NCBI GenBank assembly: GCA_029582155.1 | Contig: CM055895.1 | Coordinates: forward strand, 45,461,044 to 45,525,043 | Reading direction: 5' to 3' | DNA from: Panopea generosa | Taxonomy: Eukaryota; Mollusca; Bivalvia; Adapedonta; Hiatellidae | Length of the DNA: 64,000 nucleotides | Shown here: positions 25,001 through 34,879 of the stretch, in pieces | Numbering within the stretch: position 1 is the first letter of the stretch | How the letters are laid out: the number at the start of each line of letters is the position of its first letter | Made by a program: the position numbers and the translations under genes | Notes under the pieces: model-generated | The model's database searches: none | The model's input: only the letters and a program-made list of their open reading frames with translations | Told to the model about the DNA's origin: nothing

Positions 25001-26669
25001 CCCTGCAGATGCTAACCCGGACCACCCTGCTCCTGCAGATACAAACACAAACAGCCAACATACACCTGAACATATAGATTCATCTCCATCTGCACAGCCT
25101 TCAGCATTGCACGCTATTGATGATGACCAAATCAATGGTGTTGGCATACATTGCAGGAACGAAGAGAATGGTCCAAATGCGGAAGAATTCTTTTCTTGTC
25201 TTAATATTGTTAGTGCCAAACAAAATAAAGGCAAGAAAAGAAAGTCATTACATCCAATCGTGTCTGGTCGAGCTATAACCGAAGAATCTGTAATATGCCA
25301 AATGAAAAAGTATAAACAAGAGAACCCTTCCAAACTTCATGTAAACAAAAAAACATGTAAACCAAAACCCAAAACAAAAAAAACGCAAAATAAATCAAAT
25401 TTGGACACCAAAAAGAACAAACAATATGACTCTCCACAACCTGGTCCATCCGCATTTTATGTTGAAGATTCCAACGAAGACGAGGATAGCAGTTCAACAG
25501 ATGATGAATCGTCTAAATGTTGTGTTTGCCACAGACATTCACCACCAACTTTAAGAGAGTGCACTGACGTAGTTATTGTGAAATGGTGTCAATGTGATAA
25601 ATGCCATCACTGGACCCATCTCAGATTTTGTTGTAAAGTTCGTACTGTAAGAAGGCACACAGAATTTATGTGCCCATGTTGTGAAACGTAATAGTTTATA
25701 TTAACAATATTGCAGATAGCCTAAACAGCTCTTTTCAGTTAGTGTTAACACATTTAAAAATGTTTATGAAGTTTAAATACATTGTTGTATTATATTTTGT
25801 GTATTAAATATTTCAAATATATTTACTTTTTTTAATAAATAATGTTTTTCTTTGGAAATAATCCTTCATTCATTCGTAAGGTAAGTGCTGTATTTTCTAC
25901 TTTCATTTATTTGCTCTTCGGCAACCCCGTGTCATTTCAGTGTTGACACATTACGTCATTCATTCATGTGCTCGAATTCAGGTGACGCCATTTTATTGGA
26001 GATTATTGGGGTCACCGTGATCTAACGTAAACGCACCGTGATATAACGGAATGTGAAAGCAGTGAGCATATATTTGTTACCTTTTGTGTAGATAATTACT
26101 ATTTAATGGTTAATTAACTGTTTTGTACAAGCATTAAGCGTCAACATCCAGTTTGTATTGAAATATTTAACGGCGATTCTTAAGTTGTCGAAAACCGGTG
26201 ACACCATCATATTTGAACGGGCATTCGCGGTAATAGGTATATCACGGTATTAGGTATACTGTATATATATCGTGGTGTTAGGTATACAAGGGATATACAC
26301 ACTAATTTGAGACTCGCAATCTTAAACTTTATTTTTCTCCATATAGAAAAAAGTATTTTTTGCATACGTCATATGAGTTCATTTATATTTTGCATATACC
26401 ATATGGGTACCCCCCACCCCACTCACAGAACTTCAAAAGCCAAACGACATATTATGTGACATTGACTGGGAGGGGTACCGTATTGAACAAGCAACAATAA
26501 ACTCACCATTTTCCCCGAAATGTTTACCCTTTGAGAGGCATACATAACACAAAGTATTCTCAACTTCGAACGACTGTCGTATTGCCTCTGCTTCTTCCAC
26601 TGTTGACACCCAGCAAGAAAACCCGTCGTTAAATGTTGGCGACCATAACGATTTCCAATTTACCGCCAT
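19034..26669 (-). CDS. KDZ-like transposase-derived protein, seven exons, 321 aa
   Basis: Exons on the minus strand, in order: 26,669-26,507; 22,333-22,251; 21,711-21,475; 21,234-21,219; 20,729-20,646; 20,061-19,939; 19,293-19,034. Every junction has AG acceptor and GT donor (GTGAGT, GTAATT, GTATGA, GTGATA, GTAATG, GTAAGT), and all phases agree, giving one 322-codon frame. The start ATG has a good context (ATAATGG). C-terminal signatures match the KDZ (Kyakuja-Dileera-Zisupton) type: MHG-ICYGF, then VVYDNACNLHNYALNRDP, then VVDRFHW followed by a Cys, then LNTQIAEQRNSTL. Where related proteins usually have a second His after the HW motif, this one has HWCNP, so a presumed metal or catalytic ligand is missing. 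The N-terminal 160 residues carry Cys pairs but no domain I can name. The fourth exon has only 16 nt and is the least certain part. It could be a domesticated gene or a decaying transposon copy. Confidence 0.65.
21894..22003. repeat. 55-bp tandem duplication, two copies
   Basis: The block beginning GGTGTGCAAGACCATTTTGG at 21,894 repeats almost exactly at 21,949. It lies within an intron of the KDZ-like gene. Confidence 0.9.
22621..22800. mobile_element. 180-bp MITE-like element
   Basis: The block starts AGGTAACCCGA and ends TCGGGTTACCT, an 11-bp perfect terminal inverted repeat. The interior is CG-richer than its surroundings and holds further inverted motifs (GGCGAAAAT, ATTTTCG). It lies in intron 1 of the KDZ-like gene. 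No target duplication could be fixed. Confidence 0.55.
22839..23138. repeat. 90-bp direct repeat, 210 bp apart
   Basis: The segment from about 22,839 to 22,928 (containing GGAGCTTTGCGCATGTCTTC) is repeated at 23,049-23,138 with few changes. A related phrase, GGGCATTCGCGGTAATA, occurs after the first copy near 22,939 and again beyond the pogo gene near 26,219. The repeats may belong to the termini of the inserted pogo-type element. Confidence 0.7.
23150..23380 (+). repeat. Interspersed repeat also found at 38.6 kb
   Basis: This stretch, containing CACTTCTCAGAATTACGAAT and ATCGCGCACGCG, matches 38,590-38,822 in the same orientation through a series of recognisable phrases. It lies immediately upstream of the pogo-like transposase. 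It may be the 5' part of that element family. Confidence 0.65.
23717..25691 (+). pseudogene. Pogo/Tigger-like DDE transposase, frameshifted
   Basis: The frame runs back past the first ATG (23,774) to a polypyrimidine-AG acceptor at 23,716, so the true start may be in an upstream exon. The N-terminus is a Psq-type helix-turn-helix (SVKKAAIDHNVPVTTLRDRV) followed by a CENP-B-like region. The catalytic core has Asp residues in YNLDEKR, LLFDGHASH and LQPMDVG; the last two are 35 residues apart. Near 24,402-24,407 a run of six T carries one extra base: the frame breaks after PYYVF and resumes as GKRMRDELLNG in the next frame. The C-terminus is a Pro/Asp-rich spacer, a Lys-rich stretch and a Cys/His-rich finger (CCVC, CDKCHHW, CPCC). 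An AATAAA lies at 25,834. The whole element sits in intron 1 of the oppositely oriented KDZ-like gene. Confidence 0.9.
25860..26432. other. Flank of the pogo element and start of host intron
   Basis: It holds repeated phrases ending in CGGTAATAGGTAT and GGTATTAGGTATAC (26,225-26,290) and GTGACGCCAT/GTGACACCAT, which look like remnants of element termini. No coding sequence is seen until exon 1 of the KDZ-like gene. Confidence 0.4.
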
Positions 26670-26814
26670 TATTGCAGTTAGCGGCTACCTCCTTTATAGA
26701 AGAGCAATTATTATCTCATGAATATTTAAATAAGCTGGTGACGCAGGGGGGCACTACCGATTCCCCTTTTCCGCTTACCCGTTGTTTAACGGTGCATATA
26801 TAATAGGGTAGGCC

Positions 26815-27245
26815 TAAATAGCGAAAATAACCTTATTTTCGCGAAAATAAGAAAAATTAGCGAAAAGAAGGCATATTTTTTTTATTTTAAATTCAAATTA
26901 ATTTTATCTTTGCTTTTTAAGAAGACCATATGAGTATACACGTATACCCGAACAATTAAAAAAAAATAACAAAATAAATGCGAAAATAAGCTGTTATATT
27001 TTTATTTTATATCTAAGATGTTTTTAACTTTCATTTTCATTAAAACTCTATCAATATACACTTATATGCGAAAAATAAATGATTTTGAACCAATAATAAA
27101 AAAATAACAGCGAATATAAAGTATGACTGCGTCGAAATTGGTTACGAAAATAACAAAATAAATGCGAAAATAAGCTGTAATATTTTTTATTTTATATCTT
27201 AGATGTTTTAAACTTTCATTTTCATAAAAACCCTATCAATATACA
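26815..27245 (-). repeat. 184-bp tandem array, left copy set
   Basis: AT-rich units containing AATAAATGCGAAAATAAGCTG recur about 183 bp apart (near 26,972 and 27,155), after a degenerate copy near 26,820. The same unit is present in the opposite orientation at 31,540-31,985. The end of the vertnin-like frame runs into its right edge. Confidence 0.85.
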
Positions 27246-27750
27246 CACATAGACTCAAACATAGATTTTGTGGTATCCGAATTGTTGTTCACTCTTTCTG
27301 AAGATGGAGACACGTTTTGGTATGTGGTTTCCGCATAATTGCACTCAAGATCATCGTCCGTATCGGTGTTTTCATGGTGCTGTTTCCTAGTCGTATCCAC
27401 AAGCGGCACGAACTGATTCGGAAACATTCTCTTTTTGCTTTCTTCGTCTTTGTGGAGTAATTGGTGTCTGGTTTGACTGTGTTTGTCCACATAATTGTAA
27501 TGCGACCATTTTCTGGATCAACAAATGGTGGCCGAAATGTAGTGTTTAAGGCTTGAAATGCTATGTGCTTACATCCGTTGATCGAAGGGTAGACGCAATC
27601 AAAGGGAAGGTCCAGAAGATTTGATAGCGCAATCATTCGCCACACGGATGAGTATGATCCCTGTTTTGCGCAGTCGACACAATCCTTGTCAAAGTCTGGA
27701 GATATCAGTTCAAGAGAAATCGAAAGTAAACTTTTCACCCCGTTGTGCAC
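27236..27750 (-). pseudogene. Vertnin-like domain fragment, frameshifted
   Basis: On the minus strand the first frame (27,750 down to about 27,490) reads ...DCAKQGSYSSVWRMIALSNL then DLPFDCVYPSINGC, an LN-F block, and ITIMW. The next frame carries KKRMFPNQFVPLVD. In vertnin-type and OTU-like proteins of invertebrates an SVYPxxN motif is followed by an LN..F block, an IMWT motif and PNHFVPL, so the order fits with one frame slip near 27,490. Further downstream the chain is polar (Asn/Ser/Asp-rich) and ends in the 184-bp array. Function is unknown, and family identity rests on motif order only. Confidence 0.45.
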
Positions 27751-27898
27751 CTCGCTGACAACCCGCTGTGGGCCTCGCTAACTCTATAACCGAATGTCTT
27801 CCGAATCTTATTTACCCCGTTTCAATGTTATAACAAACAGCGTCTGTATAATATAATTTTGGCGGCCATTTGCGACTTTATGCACATTCTGTATACAT
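27751..27898. other. Short spacer
   Basis: No feature recognised between the vertnin-like fragment and the diverged MITE. Confidence 0.4.
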
Positions 27899-28130
27899 GT
27901 TAACCCTTTATTCATAAGCATTTTCTTAAACTCTTCCAAATTGAAACTATTACCATAAATAATCACCTATCAGCAATAGGTTAATTATTTTTCATTTACC
28001 GGCAAAGTGGAAAACAGTGCATTGAAGAGTTCAGGTTACTTGCTACGTGCAATCTTTAATATTCCTACACTGTTTTTAAAGACCTTCTGTATTTGGTGTG
28101 AGAAAATGCTTATCTATGGAGTAATTAATG
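27899..28130 (+). mobile_element. Diverged copy of the 60.3-kb MITE
   Basis: It shares, in order, AACCCTTTA, CACCTATCAGCAAT, GTGGAAAACAGTGCA, GACCTTCTGT and TATCTATGGAGTAA with the elements at 60,337-60,570 and 61,628-61,835. It is the oldest of the three by divergence. Confidence 0.7.
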
Positions 28131-28250
28131 TGTTGACTTTGAAATATGCCATTTGCTAGTAGTGCTCAAAGAGTTAACCATCAAGCTTTAAAATTCAAAT
28201 TGAAAGTTAACGATTACAAATATCACCCCACCCTCCCTCCCCCATCAACC

Positions 28251-28400
28251 CCCTGGAGTATGAATACACAGCTTCTGACAGCTACTGTTTTTATCAGTTA
28301 ATCTGGTATTGAGAGCACTATCCCATATCATCCCTCAACCCCCTGGAGTGCGAATACACAGCTTCTGATTGCTACTGTTTTTACTAGTAATCTATCGGAC
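28251..28400. repeat. 90-bp direct repeat
   Basis: CCCTGGAGTATGAATACACA at 28,251 and CCCTGGAGTGCGAATACACA at 28,341 start two near-identical blocks sharing GCTTCTGA and GCTACTGTTTTTA. Confidence 0.8.
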
Positions 28401-28570
28401 AAAATCCCCATTTAAAGATATTTTTTAATTATGGCGCTTTTTAGGTACGAGCAATCTGCCGCAAGCTTCTTTACAAACATCACAATTTAATAACAATTCT
28501 TTAACATATTTTTAGTCTATTGTGTACCACTATGTGATACACCATGGGAGATTAGCGGTGGTTGGTCACA

Positions 28571-29943
28571 TTTTAATTTCAATTCAAATTTTATTGGCAA
28601 TTTCGGCAAACATTTGCCTTTGGCCATTTACAAAGTTTTTAAATAAATATGGCCAAGACACAATACACAACAAAATCATAAATATCATTCACATACAAGT
28701 TATGTACTAAGCTATAAACATATTGAATATAAGAAACAGTTACATTATATAGGGATTGTAAAGAAGTTTCATTATCAAATATTATTTACTTGTTCTAGTG
28801 CTAGTTTTCTTATCTTAAAAGCTTCAGATACATATTTTCCTATTTTTAAAATATTTTTCTTGTTTTTATTTGACATAATACTTGAAAATTTCTGAACTGT
28901 AGGCCAAGATGAACTATTTAAATATAATATTCTGATGCTATGGTATTTTGGGCAACATAGTAAAAAATGATATTCAGTTTCAACAACTTTCATGGAACAT
29001 AATTTACATAGCCTATTTTCTCTATCTATATTATTAAATCTTCCAAACTCAATTTCTAAATCGTGGGAGCTTAATCTAAGGCATGTTAACTGTTTTCTAA
29101 TGGCATTATTTTTTATAACATCTAAATAATCTTCAAAAATAAACTGTTTCTTGAAATTCCTAAAATATTCCAATTTAGGCAATTCTTCAATGCCAGTATT
29201 CCAACTCTGGATATACTGATCACGTATTCTTTGTCTAAACATGGGTAGATAATTTACGTCTGTATTAAAGTTTAACCATAGTTCACCAAGTCCTAGTCTA
29301 TCCAAATATTCCTTCACATTACTTGCCCAACATTTACCAGTGATAGATTCACATTGATCAATAAAAGATCTATATATAATAGAATTTGGGCTTTTCAAAA
29401 TCTTAGTCCAGAATTTTACTGCTCTCTCTTTAGCTATAATTGACAGTGGATATCTTCCTATTTCCCCTAATACAGCTAGATTTGAGGTTTGCTGACGAAC
29501 ATCTAAAATACGTTTGCAGAATTTGATATGAATTTTATCCACTTCCTTGAAATCATAGATACCCCAGACTTCCGCCCCATATAAGATAATAGGTACCACC
29601 ATCGAGTCAAAAAGGGATAACTTGGTTTTAATGTCGAGATTAAGTCTATCACAAACAGATAGTAAGTTGTTATAAGCCTTCAATATGCTTGTTCAGATAA
29701 CGCGTTCACAGCGTGTGTCATATTACCCGTGTGAGTGAATTTTATACCTAAATAACAAAACGTGTCAACAACTTCAATAGGTTCCCCGTTAACAAAAAAA
29801 TCAAAGTTATTAATTTCTTTTCTTTTCTCGAAGATACATATTTTTGTTTTATTAACATTTATTTTGAGACCCCATTTACGCGAATAGTTTGATATTTCAT
29901 TAAGCTGAGTCTGTATACATTTAATAATAGTTTCAAGTTTCAA
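28571..29943 (-). mobile_element. LINE, 5'-truncated (copy 1)
   Basis: Minus-strand frames 29,955-29,680 and 29,683-28,775 join across one frame break (NALSEQAY, then KAYNNLLSVC). They contain the post-catalytic part of a reverse transcriptase (WGLKINVNKTKICIF, then VVDTFCYLGIKF), the thumb and connection region (VVPIILYGAEVWG), and a C-terminal knuckle (NRLCKLC...EYHFLLCCP). The catalytic YADD part is missing. The 3' UTR includes TTTGCCTTTGGCCATTTACA and ends in a TTGAA-type tail near 28,571. The last 300 bases upstream of the tail are non-coding. Confidence 0.9.
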
Positions 29944-30600
29944 GTTTATTGGCATATCAGCAAAACATTGCCTATGGCCATTTACACATTCAAATTAATT
30001 TAAATATGGCATAGACATACAATTATATGAAATACAAACAAATACATACAATTATATGTAATACAATCAAATACATACATATCACATATTCAAACTGAAG
30101 CAGTCATGTTATTTATACATCTATAATTACAGAATCATTTATAATCATATCAATAATCAATCAAATTGTTTAAAGTTTCTTGCCTTAGCTTTTGAGCTTC
30201 GGTTATAAATTTTGCCAGATTACAAATACTTTTTTTATTCCTTGATGACATAATGTTTTTAAAACTATTAATATTTGGAAAAGCACTATGTTTAATATAT
30301 TTACTTCTGATTGTTCTATATGTAGGACAACATAATAGAAAATGATACTCCGATTCAACCAACCTCCCATTACATACTCTACAAAAACGATTTTCCCTTT
30401 GTACATTTGTGTATCTCCCAGTTTCAATTTCTAAATTATGCGCACTCAGTCTAAATCTTGTTAAATTTTTACGGTTTGTTTCATTTGGAATAAAATCCAA
30501 GTAAAATTCATATTCAAGACATGTTTTAAATTTTCTTAAATAGTCTAATTTGGGCATATTTTGAAGAGCTGTATTCCAATTTAATAATGTGGTGTACTAA
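29944..30600 (-). mobile_element. LINE, 5'-truncated (copy 2, same family)
   Basis: The frame 30,557-30,150 encodes the C-terminal part only (LSAHNLEIETGRYTNVQREN, CRVC, EYHFLLCCP), matching copy 1. Its 3' end (TTGGCATATCAGCAAAACAT, GGCCATTTACA) lies directly against the truncated 5' end of copy 1, in the same orientation. Confidence 0.88.
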
Positions 30601-31058
30601 TAAAATATTGCAAGGCTGACGAATACATTTTAATAACTTATTTATTCATAAACTTGCGTAGCTCAAGCTATGTTATAACGGTACCTGCCGATATATTAAT
30701 AATAAAAATGGTTGAACACTTTTAGAAGTTCCTATAACTCTTTAGTGTACTATACAAATATACAATTTAATGTATATAAATAACAATGTACGTGTGTACA
30801 GGGTTATATGGTTCACCACTAACAGTAAATACTACTGTGTAATGGTTTTAGGGAATGTCAATCGATGTTATTAGTATCAAGGGATGATGAATGGAATCGT
30901 AGATATATATTTAAATGTAAATTGTTTACTAAATTCATTTAAAAATAAGTCCTACCTCTTTATGAAATATAAACTACAGATATGTTTAAGGTACAAATAA
31001 AGAAATCTTGAATCTTGTTACAATAAGGTGAATTAATGTTCAAAGAGAATATTCTTAC
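30601..31058. other. AT-rich spacer
   Basis: No coding sequence or repeat recognised. Confidence 0.4.
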
Positions 31059-31124
31059 CTCACATAATATACAATCCGTCCTACAGTTAAGAGAACACAC
31101 GTTACAAGAGTATTTTTTAGACAT
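31059..31124 (-). CDS. Possible first exon, Cys-rich (PHD-like start)
   Basis: An ATG at 31,124 opens a 22-codon exon reading MSKKYSCNVCSLNCRTDCIL then CE, ending exactly at a GTAAGA donor (31,058-31,053). The CxxC spacing, followed by a late Cys, looks like the beginning of a PHD or similar zinc finger whose remainder would be in the next exon. On the same strand, 3.3 kb downstream past two LINEs, lies the vertnin-like fragment; both sit between the inverted 184-bp arrays, so they could be one gene. This link is inference. Confidence 0.35.
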
Positions 31125-31539
31125 TTTGAATGAACGAAATAGAACGCTCGAAAAATTGTAACTAGAATATATACTGATGAACATAATTGCAATTACTCAA
31201 ATGTTTAAAGAACAATTAAAGAACTATTTCTTTTATGATCACCTGAATTCATTGCCGCCTTTGAAGATCAGAAGCAAAGCGTATACCGGAGTCATCACAA
31301 TTTCTTAATTGATTGCTAATTGTAATCGGCGTACCCGATAAACATACACGTGCATTATATAAACAAATAATTAATCAAGGTGTGATAATCCAATCAAATA
31401 TGAACAAGTAAGAGGTAATATTCAATGAACGTATAGAATAAAATATTTAAGAATCATTTTAATTTCCCTTCTTACACATATTTCAATACTATATAATAAT
31501 TATTTTAACTTTGACGCAATAATATTTTGTTAACGTATA
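31125..31539. other. Upstream spacer of the Cys-rich exon
   Basis: AT-rich sequence with no recognised feature. It would contain the promoter if the Cys-rich exon is real, but no clear motif is visible. Confidence 0.35.
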
Positions 31540-31985
31540 ACATTTTTTATTATTGGTTCAAAATCATTTATTTTTCGTATATAAATGTATATTGATAGGG
31601 TTTTTATGAAAATGAAAGTTAAAAACAACCAAGATATAAAATAAAAATATTACAGCTTATTTTCGCATTTATTTTGTTATTTTCGTAACCAATTTCGACG
31701 CAGTTATATGTTATATTGGCTGTTATTTTTTTATTATTGGTTCAAAATCATTTATTTTTCGTATATAAATGTATATTGATAGGGTTTTTATGAAAATGAA
31801 AGTTAAAAACATCTAAGATATAAAATAAAAATATTACATCTTATTTTCGCATTTATTTTGTTATTTTCGTAACCAATTTCGACGCAGTTATATGTTATAT
31901 TCGCTGTTATTTTTTTTATTATTGGTTCAAAGTCATTTATTTTTCGTATATAAATGTATATTGATAGGGTTTTTATGAAATCTTA
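31540..31985 (+). repeat. 184-bp tandem array, right copy set (inverted)
   Basis: GGTTCAAAATCATTTATTTT starts units at about 31,555, 31,739 and 31,919 (the third is partial). Each contains CGTATATAAATGTATATTGA and CGCATTTATTTTGTTATTTT. The unit is the reverse complement of that at 26,815-27,245, so the two arrays form a long inverted pair around 4.3 kb. Confidence 0.9.
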
Positions 31986-32626
31986 TTCCCCGTTTAATGA
32001 ATTCATATCCTCATCTTGTAAATATAATTTCTAGAAAAAGAGTTAGTGAACAAAAATGTAATAAATTATCCACATTTCCGCGTGTCTCGTGTGCATTTGG
32101 AATGTATCAATAGTGTTAATATTTTATATTTATTCGAGATGCTATAAAGACACGTGACCGTACATTCTGGTTAACTCCCTTGTACCATTTGTTCAAGAAA
32201 CGGGTGTTGCGAAATCCCGTTACCGTGCAGAGATTATAGTTACCTCCCTTGTACCATTAGTTTATGGGAATCGAAAGTAGCAAAGTGGGAATTTCGGGGA
32301 AACGGGTGTTGTACTATATTACCGGGCTTTGTGGTTGGGATATACTGAAAGACGATTTCTAAGGTAAACATAACTTTATTATTATAACAAGAAATCACAA
32401 ATTCATTTTAAAGAACTGATAAACATGTCGAATGTTACGATAGTAGAGTACACAGCTGATATGGCGGGTAGAAATAATATTACTTACCAGTCCGTCACGA
32501 TAAATGAACATGACATGGGAATTATGGGCGTTTCTGTATTGACACAAGTCGTGCGGACAGCACGATTTATCCAACTACACCCATTGCCATTCAAATACAC
32601 CAAAATACACATCAAATACATGTTAG
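31986..32626. other. Spacer with CCCTTGTACCATT repeats
   Basis: CTCCCTTGTACCATT occurs at about 32,176 and 32,244, and again at 38,570, each near CGGGTGTTG- or GGTGCC-type sequence; these look like termini of small transposons. A 79-codon open frame at 32,425-32,664 has no recognisable domain and enters the inverted repeat, so I do not call it. Confidence 0.5.
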
Positions 32627-32797
32627 CTTACAGTTGGTGTATAATTATGCTCTTTAGAAAGTAACCTACTAGGAGAGAAATTTATGTAAGCGTAATACAA
32701 CACTGTACAATAAAAGTAAACGTTTATATGTTGAGATATGATCATTTACAAGGATGGATCCAGCCCCACCCCCCACTAAACTGTTATTTTGACAGTA

Positions 32798-32986
<189 letters not shown>

Positions 32987-32994
32987 ACCTGTCT

Positions 32995-33130
32995 ATCCAT
33001 CCATCCATCCATCCATCCATCCATCCATCCATCCATCCATCCATCCATCCATCCATCCATCCATCCATCCATCCATCCATCCATCCATCAATCCATCCAT
33101 CCATCCATCCATCCATCCATCCATCCATCC
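32995..33130. repeat. (ATCC)n microsatellite, about 34 copies
   Basis: A nearly pure run with one interruption (ATCA) near 33,088, directly after the TCTG run. Confidence 0.98.
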
Positions 33131-33300
33131 CAATGTAATATGTAACACTTCATTATTTATTATTATGTAACGTTGCACAAACGTCCGAGTTCACCCGTTA
33201 AAATTGTTTTATATAACTCCAATGGAATTTAATTGATTTGCAACGCTTGTTTTGTTATATAAATGGGATACGGATGTAACAGGACAAGAAAAATATGCAG

Positions 33301-33372
33301 CAAGACCGGAACTCGAACCTGGGACCTGTCGCTTACAGGGCAAATGCTCTACCGTCTGAGCTTACCGAACCA
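33301..33372 (-). mobile_element. tRNA-like unit 1 (SINE head)
   Basis: On the minus strand: AAGCTCAGACGGTAGAGCAT (A-box region), CCTGT...ACAGG (anticodon-arm-like) and CAGGTTCGAGTTCC (B box). A non-tRNA part, shared with the next two units, follows the same order each time (ACCTACTAGGAGAGAAATTT and CACAGTGTG-like). The acceptor stem is not convincing, so this is a SINE-type unit, not a tRNA gene. Confidence 0.7.
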
Positions 33373-33562
33373 CTTACATAAATTTCTCTCCTAGTAGGTT
33401 ACATTCACACTGTGACTTATTCCCTCACAAATTTGGAATTCGTCCTGAATCTCCATAGAGACCAGAGAATCATGTAAATTTTTTCTCTGGATATAATTTA
33501 TTATATAAGTCACAGGCCCCTGTTGGGCGCCAAATGTAAAAGGACGAGTAAATAAAAATGCA

Positions 33563-33634
33563 GCTAGTCCGGGACTCAAACATGGGAGCTTTCACTTACA
33601 GGGCGAATGCTCTACCATCTGAGCTAACCGAGTC
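33563..33634 (-). mobile_element. tRNA-like unit 2 (SINE head)
   Basis: Second copy, about 262 bp from the first, with the same order TTAGCTCAGATGGTAGAGCA ... TTTGAGTCCC. The spacer between units 1 and 2 includes TGTTGGGCGCCAAATGT. Confidence 0.7.
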
Positions 33635-33803
33635 GCTTACATAACTTTCTCTCCTAGTAGGTTATATATACACTTTGACATATTCCCTCACAAATTTGGA
33701 ATTTGTCCAGAATTTCCATAGAGACCAGAGAATCATGTTAATGTTTTCTCTGAATATAATTTATTAAACAAGTCACAGCCCCATGTTGGGAGAAAAATAT
33801 GCA

Positions 33804-33875
33804 GCCAGTCAGGGACTCAAACCCGGGACCCGTCGCTTACAGGGCAACTGCCCTACCGTCTGAGCTAACCGAAAC
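33804..33875 (-). mobile_element. tRNA-like unit 3 (SINE head)
   Basis: Third copy, about 241 bp from the second (TTAGCTCAGACGGTAGGGCA ... GGGTTTGAGTCCC). It abuts the right arm of the 67-bp inverted repeat. Confidence 0.7.
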
Positions 33876-34452
33876 GCTTACATAAATTTCTCTCCTAGTA
33901 GGTTACTTTCTAAAGAGCATAATTATACACCAACTGTAAGTAAGTCCATTGAAGTTACAGAGCTATGCCGGTTGAGATTTAATATATCTGCTGCCACAGT
34001 TGCCGGATTAATTTGAGATCAAGGATGGAAAACGCAGTCAACTTGTTCTTCTTTCCTCAGAGTTATGGACTATCCGGCCCTACGCAAATTTGGCCCCACT
34101 ACCACTCCGGCCCCTGGATAAAACGTCCTTGGTTTATCCGGCCCTATTTAGCATGGTTAATCCAGCCCAACTTTTATTTTATAAATTTTTATAATTTATT
34201 TTTTGGTATTTCTAATGAAAGAATAAAATACTGAATAATTATTATATAATTTGAAATGCACATATTAATTACTACGGGATTGTTATTGAAAAAATGACTC
34301 ATAACGGGAATTACATAGTACACATATAATAATCAATGATTGTTAATGAAAGTAACTGTAACTGGGGGATTAAATTGGACAAAACACACTTATGATTTAT
34401 AATTTAATTTAAAAAGAATGGCTATAGAAAATGAAATGAATATGATTATATA

Positions 34453-34454
<2 letters not shown>

Positions 34455-34509
<55 letters not shown>
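34455..34509. repeat. (TC)n microsatellite
   Basis: About 27 uninterrupted TC dinucleotides. Confidence 0.98.
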
Positions 34510-34514
<5 letters not shown>

Positions 34515-34879
34515 AGATCTATACAAGAAAAAGAAAAAAAAACAAAAAACCTATATTCAAATTTATCAAGTTATCTCAATATTTGTAATGTATGAAAAGA
34601 CATGTTAATTTATTTTGCATGATGTGCGACCAAATCATTAGGTTTATCTTTAATTAACGAAAAGCGGTACGTCTTTAATTTACAGTTTTTAAATATCAAA
34701 AGAGATGAATGCAAATTGATTTATATTGTGTCAATAATTGGGGTGTTTATTTATTTGTTTGCATATTGCCCGACGTAAATAATCAAGTTTAGATTTTAAT
34801 CTAACGCAAATTGATTTCATTATTTTAATAACTGGGATGTATAACAAGATACGAAAAAAGCAAAATTAAATAAATTTAA

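Noticed and set aside
24594..25497. Minus-strand open frames across the pogo transposase
   Set aside because: Shadows of the transposase frame; no domain recognised.
32425..32664. 79-codon + frame
   Set aside because: No recognisable domain, and its end lies in the 67-bp inverted repeat arm.
33301..33372. Functional tRNA gene
   Set aside because: Boxes A and B are present but the acceptor stem does not pair and the same body repeats three times, as in a SINE.
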